The notes beneath the pieces are model-generated. The model was not told the DNA's origin. It saw only the letters and a program-made list of their open reading frames with translations, and did not search any database. From Grammothele lineata (lineage: Eukaryota > Basidiomycota > Agaricomycetes > Polyporales > Polyporaceae): 64,000 nt of DNA. Location: assembly GCA_002150815.3 (NCBI GenBank), contig NDFF03000370.1, positions 1 to 64,000 on the forward strand, in the 5' to 3' direction. Every line of letters starts with the position of its first letter. Position 1 is the stretch's first letter. This document shows positions 48,879 to 60,246 of this stretch, piece after piece. Both the position numbers and the translations under genes were made by a program.

Positions 48879-50031
48879 ATGCCGTCCAACACGCTCACGA
48901 TTCCTACGCAACTTCTGCACGCGATGATAGTAGACTGCCCTCATGAATTCCCCTTCGGGACTGAACCCAATCATCGGAATACCCATAGTTCAACCACGGA
49001 ATTAATTTCTCGCTCGGAGCACGACAATACCAGAACCTGCACACTCACAGACTTTGAGGAACTCGATAACTGGCTCAGATCTTCCTGCTCCTTCCCTCAT
49101 CACAGAGATGAAATTACTATTATTGCCGCATCGATGCACTGTGTTCCCTCGTCCCTCAATGGAGCCCATACTGAGAGCGTCGACGTGATCGTTCAGATCG
49201 CTACAACCACGGAGACCATTGATGACATCGAGAAAGAGGCGGGTTTCTACTGTACGAAGCTCAAGCGACTGCAAGGAGAATACGTACCGTATATGTACGG
49301 TCTATTCAAGGGCACGGTTACCCGGCACCGGGGTTCGTTTGAATATGCCATAATGATTCTAGAGAATTGTGGCCCGGTACCACGTAGGACGCTGGAGTGT
49401 TACCCTCGTCAGTTTCGGTACGTGTCGTGATAGTGCTCCGAATGTACGGGGTCTGACAATATGCCTCAAGGTACGATACAATGCGTGCATTAAGAAAGAT
49501 TCATGAAGTTGGGCTTGAAGTCGGCGATTTCAGCGAGAAGCTTGTCGCGATCGCGACTGACGCTACCTCGTCAACTGTAACTCCAAAAATCATCAATTTC
49601 AAGAAAGCCGAAGAGCACACGTGTGAAGCCCACCAAATCGACGTCAAACCAGGCACTTCGCCTCTCGACGATCTCAGATGCCTTCCCTGCAAAGAATTGA
49701 ATGATGTCTATAGCTACGCTCATATATGGGGACCGGGTGAGTGGCTGATGGCAATATCCTTGGATTGAAGTTCTTGCAGCCTGGCTGATGAGTATCGATA
49801 TTATGTATACCTTCAGTCATTCATTTCCCCGAGAAGCATGCGTGGCCCACCGCCGAGGTAGACAAGGGGCCTGCACACTTGATCGCCTTAGCAAAGAAGG
49901 CCGGCCTCTTGCAGAACGTCTCAGAAGAAGACGCAGCGATGGATGCGGAAACCGCATATGATAAATGGACTCGTTGGAAGGAGAGAACAGGGCGTTGGGA
50001 GAAGTCTCCCATCGTTCCCCGGGGTGTTTGA
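48879..50031 (+). CDS. Kinase-like (probable pseudokinase) protein, copy 1
   Basis: Starts MPSNTLTIPTQLLH at 48879. The body has an N-lobe-like part (VIVQIATTTETIDDIEKEAGFY, KLKRLQGEYVPYMYGLFKG, YAIMILENCGP) and, after an intron, a C-lobe-like part (MRALRKIHEVGLEVGDF, PKIINFKKAEEHTC). This order matches the fungal kinase-like family with L-E-x-C-G hinge, L-H-x-x-G-V-x-H-x-D-L catalytic loop and V-x-x-I-D-F-x-x-A-x-x-H-x-C. Here the loop reads EVGDF, keeping the Asp but losing the His/Arg context, and the DF motif is NF, so the metal-binding Asp is missing. The final exon gives HFPEKHAWPTAEVDKGPAHLIAL and ends RGV at 50031. The closest relative is the next gene, on the opposite strand, tail to tail. 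An active kinase is unlikely; role unknown. Confidence 0.6.
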
Positions 50032-50420
50032 TACACTCCTAATACGTTGGGGTCTGTCCAGAAAGTCAGCATTGTCATCGACCAGATTATGTAACTGACT
50101 AGACGTTATACACCGCATTATTTTAGTTTTGTATAGAACCTGCGTGGCACCGTTCGTGGGCAAATCATCTAGACATGCTGCTCCTCCGTGTACTGAGGAC
50201 GGGTTGGAGATCCCCGAAGTAGAAGCAAACACAGAAGCAAACACGGACACCGAGGGAGATGCGCAGGGCAGGCCTGCCTGGGTAGGCGGTACATCGAGAT
50301 CTAGAATAACATTGTCGGGAAATTTTGTAAACCAGAATCGCCCCTAAGACCGGTATTCGCGTCTGCAATCGCCACCAACACTGACGTCGAGGCCATATCG
50401 GGCCGCCAAATATGAAGGTT
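50032..50420. other. Spacer between convergent kinase-like paralogs
   Basis: About 390 bp between the two stop codons. Contains a short tandem AAGCAAACAC repeat near 50223-50242 and nothing else recognisable. Confidence 0.5.
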
Positions 50421-51572
50421 TCAGGGCCCGACAATTGGAACGTTGTCCCAGCTTTTTGACGCCTCTTTCCAGCGAGTCCACGTCTCGCAGGCCTCTTCAG
50501 CAGCCCCCACCGGGTCTCTGATTGGTGGAATGCCCTCTAAAAGGCCCTTCTCCTTCACCAAAGCGATCAGGTGTGCGGGGCCTTTGTCTAGATCGGCCGG
50601 AAATAGTCCATGGCCGCGAGGAAATTCAATAACTGAGTGAGCATATAGCGTTAACGCGTGTTACAATGTATATCCCATGTCGCGATAACGAGCCACTTGC
50701 CTGGAGAGAATATGTTGGTAGTGCTATAGGCATCCTCTAATTCTCTGCAAGACAATACTCTTAGGGAATCGAGAGGCGGAGTGCCTGGTAAGATCTCAAT
50801 CTGATGAGCCGTGCAGTTGTGTATTTCCGCCACCTTGAAATTGATGATCTTGGGGACAGGCAGTGATTTACCGTCCTTGAACGCGAAAGCCATGGTCTTC
50901 GTGTTTAGAATGCCAATCCGAACACCTGCTTCGTGAACCTTTCTCAAAGCGTACATCATGTTGTAACTAGGGGCAACTAATTAGACACTGCATAGCGGGG
51001 AGACGACTGATTGGTAGACGTACCGAAGCTGCTCAGGATAATGGCTTAATGGCCTTTCCGGCGGCGGGCCGCAGTTCTCCAGTAGTAAGACCGCAACCTC
51101 GAGTGGAGTTCCCAATGGAGATACTGTGCCTTTGAAGAGGCCGTACATGTACGAGACATGAACTCCCTGGAGCCGCTTGAGATTCGCAGAGTCGTAGAAA
51201 CCCGCTTCTTTAACGATGGCTGCGACGGCTTTTGGGTCAGTCGCGATCTGTATAATCACATCGAGACTCTTAGCATGAACTTCGTTGTCAGTGACATCGC
51301 CATCGCTAGACGGATATGTAACCGACGCGCCAGCGACAGCGATCTTCTGACGTCCATGGGGGAAATGAGTAGGCAGACTTGACATAGCCAGGAAGTTTCT
51401 TAATATTCGCAAGGGTACAAGCCCTGGGTTCTCCGTGCGACGAGGAGGAGGTTAGTTCTGTGGTCAAGTCATAGGGCGCTGGTGTGTGTAGAAGCATAGA
51501 GACCAGTTTAGAGCGGCCGATGGATTCCAGTACTAGTTGCGTAGGAATTTTGAGGGTTGTGGACGATGTCAT
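50421..51572 (-). pseudogene. Kinase-like paralog, copy 2, with +1 frameshift
   Basis: Starts MTSSTTLKIPTQLVLES at 51572 and follows copy 1 throughout: VIIQIATDPKAVAAIVKEAGFY, LKRLQGVHVSYMYGLFKG, VLLLENCGP, MYALRKVHEAGVRIGIL, PKIINFKVAEIHNC, and a last exon with DLDKGPAHLIALVKEKGLL ending WDNVPIVGP at 50421. The catalytic-loop Asp kept in copy 1 is Ile here, and the DF motif is again NF. In the first exon the reading frame shifts by +1 at a run of five G (51358-51362 on the plus strand). The SFP codons lie in one frame and the following segment, which aligns with copy 1, in the next. No intron can explain one extra base. It is therefore either a pseudogene or a homopolymer error in the assembly. 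Otherwise the gene is complete. Confidence 0.6.
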
Positions 51573-51861
51573 AGTGATATCGATACAACCTGTGATGTGG
51601 ACCCGTCAGATATGTAAGCAGAACACGAAAGACGCCATGTGTGAGGTACTTGCGTCTGGCGGAGAAAGGGTTGAAGACAAGGATCGGATGGTCGTTCTCA
51701 TGTTGAACGAACACGTTGTATAGCAGCGCCCGTCGCTCACCGTTACGCACTCTCGCATGGGACGTGTCTCCAGATCAATTTATATGCGCCTGGGATAAGT
51801 ACGTACAACCAACACCTCAAGAAGTCGAGAAATCAGGATCTGGAAGGTAGGAAGGCAGGGC

Positions 51862-52969
51862 TCACTTGACACCCGACCCGACCCCAGCACTTCCGATCCC
51901 CATCTCCACCACGAACCGCTCCCGCCCAAGCCTCCGCATCTCCTCGACGACCTCGCCCACCTTCTCGAACTCCCTCCACTCGCCCCTCTTCGCCTCACCC
52001 GTTCCCGTTGTTGCGGTATCCGCAGGTATTGTTGGGATAGGCTCGACGAAGCGCAGCCGGAGCGCGAGCCACTGCATGCCCCTCACGCGCGCGACGAAGT
52101 CCTCCACTGCCTCGCGCCCGCGCCCGCGCCCCCCTTCCCCTTCCCCCCTTCCGCCTTCGCTCTCGCTTTCACTTTTACGGGCTGGGGAGTAGACGTAGAT
52201 GACGCCGGGGTGTCCGACCTTCGCGAAGCCCGACAGCGCGAGCTCGCGGGCCCAGGAAGAGAGAGAGCGCCGTTTGTGCGGAGACTTGAGGTGGTGCGAG
52301 ACGAGGAGGGCGTGCCAGGACGATGATGACGAGGACGGGTGGGTGCTCGTGGAGGAGGAGGGGATGTCTTCACCAGGGAGTGAGGTTTGTACAGGGTCGC
52401 TAGGGGCACGCTCCTCGAGCCAGGTGTGTAATGCGGGGAGGAGGTGCGTCGAGATCAGCTCGTACAGCGGATACCTGCGCGCGGGGTCCGTCAGCATTCG
52501 ACGTTCAACGTTCGCAACGGGGGCCAAAAAACAGGGACTGTATAGATAGACGGACGCATGCGCACTCACTACTGCTCTCCCGCACGCTCCTCCACGCTCC
52601 CTCCACCGCACGCTGCCACTCCTCCTGCGCCGCACGCCCCAGGCTATCGCCCTTCACCGACACCGCTGGTGCGTGTGCGTCGTCACGGTTGTCTTCAGAG
52701 CCACGCCGCGGAGGGAGGACGACGTCAAACCACGCGTCGCTCGACGCCTCGAGCTTCACTTGGAAGTGCGCGGGCTTTTCCCTTCCAAGGCCGTCTTCCT
52801 CGACGTTCAAGTTGGAATGCGTGAGGCTGTCGGGGTCTGCGGCGTATGCGCCGAGTAGGGTCTCCCAGTGCGCTGCGTCGTCAACGAAGACGAGGAGCTC
52901 GCCCGGGAGGAGTGAGCATTGAAGGAGATGAATTTGTTCGAGAGTCTGGGTGAGCGTCATGGATGTCAT
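51862..52969 (-). CDS. RWD and DUF1115 (Prp3 C-terminal type) protein, RWDD2-like
   Basis: Two exons: 52969-52570 and 52474-51862, joined across a 95-nt intron (GTGAGT...GCGCAG). The N-terminus (LTQTLEQIHLLQCSLLPGELLVF) is typical of an RWD domain, a ubiquitin-conjugating-like fold used for protein binding. The C-terminal exon contains SHHLKSPHKRRSLSSWARELALSGFAK-VGHPGVIYVYS, the hallmark of the DUF1115 family (also at the C-terminus of splicing factor Prp3), interrupted by a basic/acidic low-complexity loop (SESESEGGRGEGEG). This matches the RWDD2 group of eukaryotic proteins, whose function is poorly known. A second in-frame ATG lies three codons downstream of the chosen start. Confidence 0.82.
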
Positions 52970-53462
52970 GAATTGTGGTGAAAGACGTGAGTTGTCTTGG
53001 ACGGTGACGTCCGATTCTAAACTGGGCGGAAATGGGGATGGGTAGCGCCGAGGTCGCGCCGGCCACTTGCGGAGAGCCTGTCATGAATGAGTATTTATTC
53101 TCGTCTTGTCGAAGACTAGCACTTGTCGCACGCATATGCACATGACTAGGGAGCACCGATGATCACCATTTGTTACCAGTCAACACGGTACATACAGAAC
53201 CGACAGCAGCAGATCGCATCCGACACGACAGAGACGAGCGATACATAGGAACAGCGACACGGCAACAAACAGGCAGGCAGAGGAAGGAAGGAAACTTGGA
53301 GGAGGAAGACACTTTTGGCCACCGACCGAGGCCCGGGGGACGACACGTTACATGCAGAGCACGCTATACCATATGACGTTGGACAAGGAGGACACTTCGA
53401 CTTGAGCAGCCGTCCTCTCGAGCCATCAGCCGGGGCGAGAGAGACCGAGGACGGTGAGCAGC
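52970..53462. other. Intergenic, no gene seen
   Basis: About 490 bp that should contain the RWD gene promoter and the 3' UTR of the RRM gene. No motif of note. Confidence 0.45.
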
Positions 53463-54935
53463 TTAGTAACGGCGATCGTCGTAGCGGCGGTCGTAGTCGC
53501 GTCCACCACCGCCGCCGTAGCCGCCACGGTCATAATCGCGCCCGTAGCCGCCACGGTCGTAGTCGCGGGGCGGCCCGCGGTAGTCGTCCTCGTAGCGCGG
53601 GCGGCGGGGGCGAGCATAGTAGTCGTCGCCGCGTGAGTACCGGCTGTCGTACGGGCGGGGGTCGTACTGGCGCTCGGCTGGTCTCGAGGTCAGACGCGAT
53701 GACAGGGAAGCGTGATGAACGACAAAAAACTCACAGTCGTGCCTCTTCGGCGGCCCGTAGTAGCGGCCGGGGGTGGGCGTCCTCGCGCGGCCACGTCGTG
53801 CCTGCGCAGAAAGCGGCAGTCAGAGGGTGGGTGATTGTGGCGGGGTGAGGGACACGTACCTTTTCAACTGAAATACTTTTGCCCATGAGTTCAGTACCAT
53901 TCATCGCAGTGATGGCAGCATCAGCCTCTTCGCCGCTCTCCATCGTAACAAACCCGAAACCGCGCGACTCGCGGGTATGGGGATCATACATCACCTGGGC
54001 CTTCTTGACCTGAACAGACCCATGCATAATTGAGCGAGCGGACGTGGGCTGGAGAGGGAGGTGCTTACCCTGCCAACCTTGGCAAAGGCTTGCTCAAGCT
54101 CACGGGTGTCGACCTTGTGGCTGAGGCCGGAAACATGGAGGTTGTTCCCGGGGTTCTGGCTTTGCGGGTCTCTGAGACACAAGACAACCGTCAGCAAAAA
54201 AACGAAAGGCGAATGACGAAGACGGCGAAGCACCTCTCAGCGGGCCGCCCCGGGCTCCTGCTCCTGCTGGAGCGGCGCGGGGGGTCGCCGCCGCGCTGGG
54301 GAGAGCGGCCGTTGTTGTTCCAGGACGGGTCGTCCGCGGGGCCGCCGTTGGACATGGGCGCGTCGGTGGTGGGGATGCTGATGCCACCCCCGTTGCTGGG
54401 CGGGGCCATGTCTTGGGACTGCCAAGCTGAGGGAGAGAGCACGGACGGCGGGAGGGTGGAAATGTAGTCAGGTCGTGGTCACTTGTCAGAGCTGGAGGGG
54501 AGGACTGGGCATGCTGGACGAAGAGACGCGGGGACGGACTCTGGGCACGGGACGGGACGGATGGACGGAAGCGACGCGCGGAGCAGCAAGGCGGAGAGAC
54601 GCCGTCTGGGAACGTGACGGTCGACGGGGAGGACGCACTGCCGAGGCGAGGGCGAGAGAAGGCGGAGCTGCCGGCGCGTCCGTCGGGGTCGCCACGAGCG
54701 CATGTGCCGCCAAAAGAGTGGAGGCCTTCAGCCAACAGGCAGACAACGGGAAGCGGAACGGCGGGCAGGCGGCGCGAAGGGCGTGCTACTGGTAGCCGAT
54801 GCTGGCACATTGCGTCGGACTGCGTGCGTAGGGCGTATGCGTAGGGGGCGTGGACGGCGGAAAAGGACGGGAGGAGAGAGAGGGGACGGGTCGGGGTCGG
54901 CGGTGCGGCGGATGCTGGGACGTACCGTCATCCAT
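53463..54935 (-). CDS. Tra2/SR-like RNA-binding protein (one RRM)
   Basis: Nuclear splicing-type factor. One RRM is assembled over exons: NNLHVSGLSHKVDTRELEQAF (RNP2 region) and ESRGFGFVTMES (RNP1) with DAAITAMNGTELMGK. A linker RRGRARTPTPG then follows, as in transformer-2 proteins. The N-terminal exon has an RS-type stretch (PPRRSSRSRSPGR) and the C-terminus is Arg/Asp/Tyr/Gly-rich with repeats of DYDRGGYG, ending YDDRRY at 53463. The start is inferred: a 10-nt first exon at 54926-54935 (ATGGATGACG, donor GTACGT) joins in phase to AWQSQDMAPPSNGG after an intron of about 499 nt (54427-54925). If that exon is wrong, the next ATG is 54409. The first intron is roughly nine times longer than typical introns here. 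Confidence 0.85.
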
Positions 54936-55458
54936 CGTGGCTTGCTGGGCGTTGGTGGGCGTGCGGGGTGTGGCGGGGCTGCGTGCGGGGCGAGGGACGC
55001 GAGGGACGCGAGTGAAGACGCAGGCGGGCTACGCGCTCCCTCCTTTAAAGACGCCTCCGCCACAAACACGACCACACTCCGCGGGCGTCCCGCCCAGCCT
55101 GGCGCAGCCCACTAGCGCATTGAATTTGCCCAATCATTCATGTTCGTCGCCACGGCCGCATTGCCCGAAGGCATTGAGTTAACGTTGGAGGGCACAAAGA
55201 CACGCAGAAATGTGGACTCACCGTGCACTGGTGATTTGAAAAGGAGTTGTGATCCTCGTCGACCAATGCGACGGTCGAGACGGAGCAGAGACGGAGGAGA
55301 CGTCGCAGGAGCGGGTCGGACTGAATCGGCTGGCGTGATGGCATGGATCGAGCCTGGCTGAGCCGCGCCCGGTCGACTCTCCGCCCGCCAACCGCCTCCT
55401 CGCCTTTTCTCTACGACCACCAGCACCCGCACCCTGACCCTCTCCTCCGCAATCCACC
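54936..55458. promoter_or_regulatory. Divergent promoter region, RRM gene and COX6
   Basis: The RRM gene (minus) and the COX6 gene (plus) share about 520 bp of upstream sequence. A TTTAAAG element at 55044-55050 could serve the RRM gene, about 105 nt upstream of its ATG. The COX6 side is pyrimidine-rich just before the ATG (CTCTACGACC...CTCTCCTCC), typical of strongly expressed fungal genes. Confidence 0.45.
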
Positions 55459-55928
55459 ATGCTCCGTGCCCGCGTCGCGTCCTCTCTCCTCCGCGCCCGC
55501 CCCACCGCCGCGACCGCCGTCCGCGTCGCCCCCGCGTTCGCCCGCGCCTCCCACAGCGAGCATGGCCAGGAGACCTTCGAGTCCTTCACGGAGCGCTACG
55601 TGACCTTCTTCCAGTCCGCCCAGGATCTCTTCGAGGTCCAGCGCGGCCTCAACAACTGCTTTGCCCACGACCTCGTCCCCGCACCCTCCGTCGTCGAGGC
55701 CGCCGTCCGCGCCGCCCGCCGCGTCAACGACTACGCCACCGCCGTCCGCGTCTTCGAGGGCATCAAGGAGAAGGTCGAGAACAAGCAGCAGTACCAGGCC
55801 TACCTCGATGAGCTCAAGCCTCTCCGCGAGGAGCTCGGTCCGTGATCCTCCTCACCTCTTTCCTCATCCTCGACTGAACCGTTCATTCAGGGATCAACAT
55901 CAAGGAGGAGCTCTACACGTCGTCGTGA
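55459..55928 (+). CDS. COX6: Cytochrome c oxidase subunit VI (COX5A homolog)
   Basis: Nuclear-encoded structural subunit of respiratory complex IV on the matrix side of the inner mitochondrial membrane. Residues 1-30 form a mitochondrial presequence rich in Arg/Ala (MLRARVASSLLRARPTAATA). The mature part has the family pattern: ESFTERYVTFFQSAQDLFEVQRGLNN, DLVPAPSVVEAAVRAARRVNDYATAVRVFEGIKEKV and YLDELKPLREELGI (typed here in overlapping short pieces). Two exons: 55459 to about 55841 and a short last exon (55890-55928) encoding INIKEELYTSS; the donor is a weak GTCCGT. Length of about 140 residues fits the family. Assignment is secure. Confidence 0.93.
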
Positions 55929-56624
55929 GACACGGTCATGTTCACCCTAGAGTGCGTGTTTCTCGTCCGTTGGCGTCTCAATATTTGCTTATACCCTCCA
56001 CAGTACTCCATCGAAAATAGTTTTACCCTATTGTCCCGCTAGATGGATGTCTGCCGCTGTAATGCCTGTTTGCTCCAGGGCGGGATGCATGGACGTTAGA
56101 AGTTCAATACCCTGGGCCTGACAGTTGTTGTCGTCGACCGCGTGATGTCACCAAATGACCCAGGCACGTCATGCTATGACCACATCACGATCGCTGACCG
56201 GGGCTCGCCTAGGTTCGAATGCTCAACGTCCGAGTACGCCAGCGACAAATGCATTGCATGCAGTAACGACAGATGGGGTAGCGAACTATTAAGACATCTT
56301 CGTCGATATGGAACTTTCATGGTACGAGATAGGATCGAAACAGCGACGTAGCGAGTAACAGATGAGATATGCATACAGCTCGAGTAAGGAGCAATAAAGA
56401 AAGGGTGCTTGCATAAATGAGAGTGCGAGGTGATGGCCGACGATGTTGCAGGAGTGGTCCATGGATGATGTTGATATGCGTTCAGTCTATGACGGGGTGA
56501 GATGCAACTGGGAGAGAGCGTGCGGCCATACGTCATGGCGCTGCAAGATGAGATGAAATGCGAAGTGCTCTGCGTGAGATATGCCTTGATATATGCTGAT
56601 GATATGTTGCAGGTAAGACGAGAT
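55929..56624. other. Convergent 3' region of COX6 and the Pumilio gene
   Basis: About 700 bp between two stop codons facing each other. It holds both 3' UTRs. Pumilio-protein 3' UTRs are often long, and no other gene is seen. Confidence 0.5.
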
Positions 56625-59600
56625 CTAGTAGCCGTAGTATGCACGCTATCGAGAGGGTCAGGTCATTCGCAAGACAGGGTACGATTCGACGTGTGCGTAC
56701 CATGCGGTCACTAGACAGCACCATCAGCACTGGAAGGAGAATAGAATGTAATTTCCGACATACAATAACCAGATAACTTTAGAGCCAGTCTTGCATCCGC
56801 GGAGGGTAACGATGTGGCCACGGATAGACTCGTAAAGCAGCGCTCTTTGATCTTTATCCGCCTGTTCGGGATCTGTAAATGAGCTAGTCTAAATTCCACT
56901 CGATTGAGAAGCTCACGTTCGGAAGAACACTGGCAATCAACTGACTCCCGGTGACGGATAGCGCAAGATCAACTATCATGGCTCTACGAGCGCTGTAGAT
57001 GGATTGGTGAGAGAAAGACTCGGCGAAAGATGTAGAACGCACGTTTTGGCCGGTTCGCACATGCGTCTAATGATCCTGTCTAAGGTGTCCTTACCACCTT
57101 CCTTGAGAGCCTTAGTGATGGACTTGATGCCTTGCTCGTTCGTAGCGTACTCTAGAAGACCACAGAGTAGATGTTCGAGAGCTAGATCACGATGACGAGG
57201 GGAACCGTGTTCGAGAACTATAGAGCACACGCTTGTGAGAGTCCGGCATAATCTATACGGGGTTTTGACGTACTGTGTTGGATGCAATAAGAGCCCCACT
57301 GATTTTTGGCGACCTCGCCGAAGACCAAAGGCCCCTGGTTCAGTAGTTCTTCGACGATCCCATCCTTTGCTGATTCTTCGAGGTTTTCAAAGGCGTGCTG
57401 CGGGCAACGGTCAATACATCAGGGACAACGTGATCTGAAATTAGAACGGCATATACCTGGACAACAAGCGATCCCGTCTCATGACAGGCCAAGGACGCCC
57501 ACTTGCCCTTCAGTGACTTGTTCACGCTAGCGTAACCGACGTTGTAAGTAGGAGTATATACAGGAGCGTATATACGTACTATGCGAAGATCGGAGGAGCA
57601 GGTGGCGTCCAGCTCAGTTCCATGATCTAGGAAGGTACGACAATCAGTCATAAACTTACAACGACTGCAAATCAACATACCTTGCTCCAAACGTGCGACG
57701 CGTGCTTATTAACCAGCGTTTGCGCAGGGTCGCCGAGCAACAGCTCAGAGACGATGAGCAAACGGACCTCCTCTTCACAATCAAGGGCCTTCTGAAGAAC
57801 GTGGCAGCCGTAGCAGTTTGTCGCGAGCTCAACGACACGTCCCCTATAACATACTATGAGTAAGGAGCGTGGACCCAAGAGAGGTAACACTGCTCACCGC
57901 ATACACGTAACTATCTTCCGCCGCTCCTCAACGGACGAAGTAGCTTCCAGGCACCTCTGTACAGCCCAATTGCCGAATCTATCATCCTGTTAGACGAATA
58001 CGATAGTGGATCACAAAAGGGTCTAACCTATGAGCCATCATCTCAAAGCCCTTCGCGCAGATAGCGTCGATGATCTTGGCGCGCTCATCAACGTCTGCGA
58101 CCTTCAACTTCTGTTGCAAGAAGATAGATGCTTGCTGGTCGGACGACTTGATGATGCGAGCCACGAATAGATCGTAGGGCGGCGTAGACGAGGGATGCAA
58201 CAACGACAGGAAGTTGATTGGCTGACGCAACAAGTATCAGTACATCGCAAACAGGCGAACAGATGGAACCCAGCCAACCTCATGTACTTGACTGGAAGCC
58301 TGACGCTGGGTCGGCGGGATGTGTTGAGCTGAGACAGAACGAAAAGCGGCGACGTCATTGGCGACATGGGGGATGCGGTCCGTGGGATCGTCGGCCTTCA
58401 ACCAGTCGGACGAGCGGAATTGTTGACTGGACCATGAAAGAGGAGGGAGAGACGGAGGAAGCACAGAAGACTCCAGACGTTGACGAGTGGATTGGGAGCT
58501 GGGAGGGAATACGCCCTGCGAGCGCATGGCCGTAGACGGTGACTCTGAGAACGGCTCGAACATGGGGAAGTAGCCAGAGTTCGGGCTGGGCGGCTGCTGA
58601 GATGCCCAGAGGGACGACTGCAAGGTGCGAGGGCCGTCGAGAAGCCCCGTCTCAAACATCAACGAGTTGTTGTCTCCACCGCCAGACCGGAAGATAGTGT
58701 TGAAGTCGAAGTTGGGAGGAAGCTTTTGGTCGAATGTTTTGGTGGCGGGAGAGAGATCGGTCGGAGTGAGGAGAGCAGAAGTAGTGGAGATTGGCGAAAG
58801 ATCGGGAGAAGCTGGCGAGTGGATGCTGTCAGTTCTAAGCCGGGCTGGGGGAGGCACGGGGCCAGGAGAGTTGAGGTTAAGCGAGCGCAAGAGCTGTTCA
58901 ACGTGCTGCCGATCTCATGAGACACAGTGTATGCGCGCATATAGTCCAGGTGGACTCACCAGCTCGTCATGAAACGTAGGCGAGAGCCTTTTACGGCCGT
59001 CGCCGATCGCACCGACGTCCCGGCGACGATGCATCTCGAATCCGAGGGGTCCGAAGACGTCCTCGCCGTTGTTGAGAGCGGGAAACGATGACGATCGAAA
59101 GGGAGCGGGGCGAGGACCTCCCACATGAGGCGGAGGAGGGCCGCCGAAGTTGGCCCTGCTGAACGAGTCGATAGCTTTGGACCAGGTGCTGTCGGAGGGC
59201 TGAGGCTGAGGAGCCCAGATGGATGCGGCGGAAGACCGAGAGGAAGGGAGCGTGTCGAAGAGAGGGACGAACGGGGACGAGGCGTTGGCGGTCCGTTCCA
59301 TGTCGGGGAGCAAAGAGAGGATGCGAGTGGGGATAAGGAGACCGGCGGGGACGATCTCCGCAGGGTTATATATCGTCGCATCGTAGCACACGGCACCTTG
59401 TGACGAGGCAGGCGAGTTGGATGGAGGAGTGCCCGATATGGATGCGCGGCAGCCATTTTTGGTAAGTTCTGAGCCTTCCCACGTCGTGGCGTAAATGACG
59501 GAGGAGAGCACGAGAGGACCGAACAACATACCTTGCTCAATGGTCACATCAAAGTGATCAACATGGCGCAGAAGCTCCTCCTCGGGCGGTTCCCTGCTCC

Positions 59601-60246
59601 CCGCCGCTGCATGTTGGTCAGAGTCCGCCTCTGGGAACGCCGGAGTCCACACTAACACGAGGCTACCAACTGCCTGCTGCGCCTTCGGGAACCATTCATA
59701 GAGCTCTCCTGGGGCCTGGAGGATCTGCAGGGGCGCACCTAAGGCCGGCGGCGGAGCCTCGCGTGACCCATCAAATCGTTAGTTAGAAGCTCTTCGCCAC
59801 GAATCTGGTCAGAAGCCTCCACCCCGACGTGCCGAACGGCAATTTTCTTGACAGCGAGCTCATGAGCTCGTGCGTGGAAGGTTGTCTGTCACGAGAAGAG
59901 CTATCGAGCGTTCCCCCAAAGGTTTGGGCCGTCGTTTGTATTCCTCCATGCGAGTGGATTGCCCCGTCGTTTCTACTCTCACCCCCTGCAGTGGACTCGG
60001 GCGGGCTCGGAAGCGTTTGTTGGGCGGAGACAGAGGCGGAATGCTCTGCGGAGACGAGCCCATGGCGGCAGCGAGACGATGGCGAGCAAGCCCCGAGGAG
60101 TCGATCACCCGGCTCGGCTTTGACTCCGGCTGAGAAGCAGGACGAGGATGCCGTACAAAAACCCTGCGCGGAAGATCAGGTATTCTTTGATCGTCCACCA
60201 TGTCGTCATCACCTTTCCTGGGCCATGAGGCTACCAAATCAGCCAT
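56625..60246 (-). CDS. Pumilio-repeat RNA-binding protein (JSN1/PUF1 type)
   Basis: Post-transcriptional regulator that binds mRNA 3' UTRs. The long N-terminal half (from MADLVASWPRKG, 60246) is disordered, Pro/Ser-rich, with LLVTDNLPRTSSHELMSSL that could be a degenerate RRM, as JSN1 has. The repeat region follows: INFLSLLHPSSTPPYDLFVA, KGFEMMAHR|FGNWAVQRCLEA, GRVVELATNCYGCHVLQKAL, NKHASHVWSKIMEL, LACHETGSLVVQHAFENL, KNQWGSYCIQH, YATNEQGIKSITKAL, ALSVTGSQLIASVLPN, and RGCKTGSKVIWLF. It ends DRMRAYYGY, characteristic of the PUF1 group. The end is built from exon fragments: 56701-56710 is a 10-nt exon (encoding part of FDRM) and the last exon is 56625-56645 (RAYYGY and stop), separated by introns of 53 and 55 nt. 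More than eight introns. Exact 5' splicing is less sure. Confidence 0.85.

Noticed and set aside
56205..56225. TTCGAAT sequence resembling a tRNA T-loop
   Set aside because: Flanking bases cannot form the T stem and there is no acceptor stem or A box at the right spacing.
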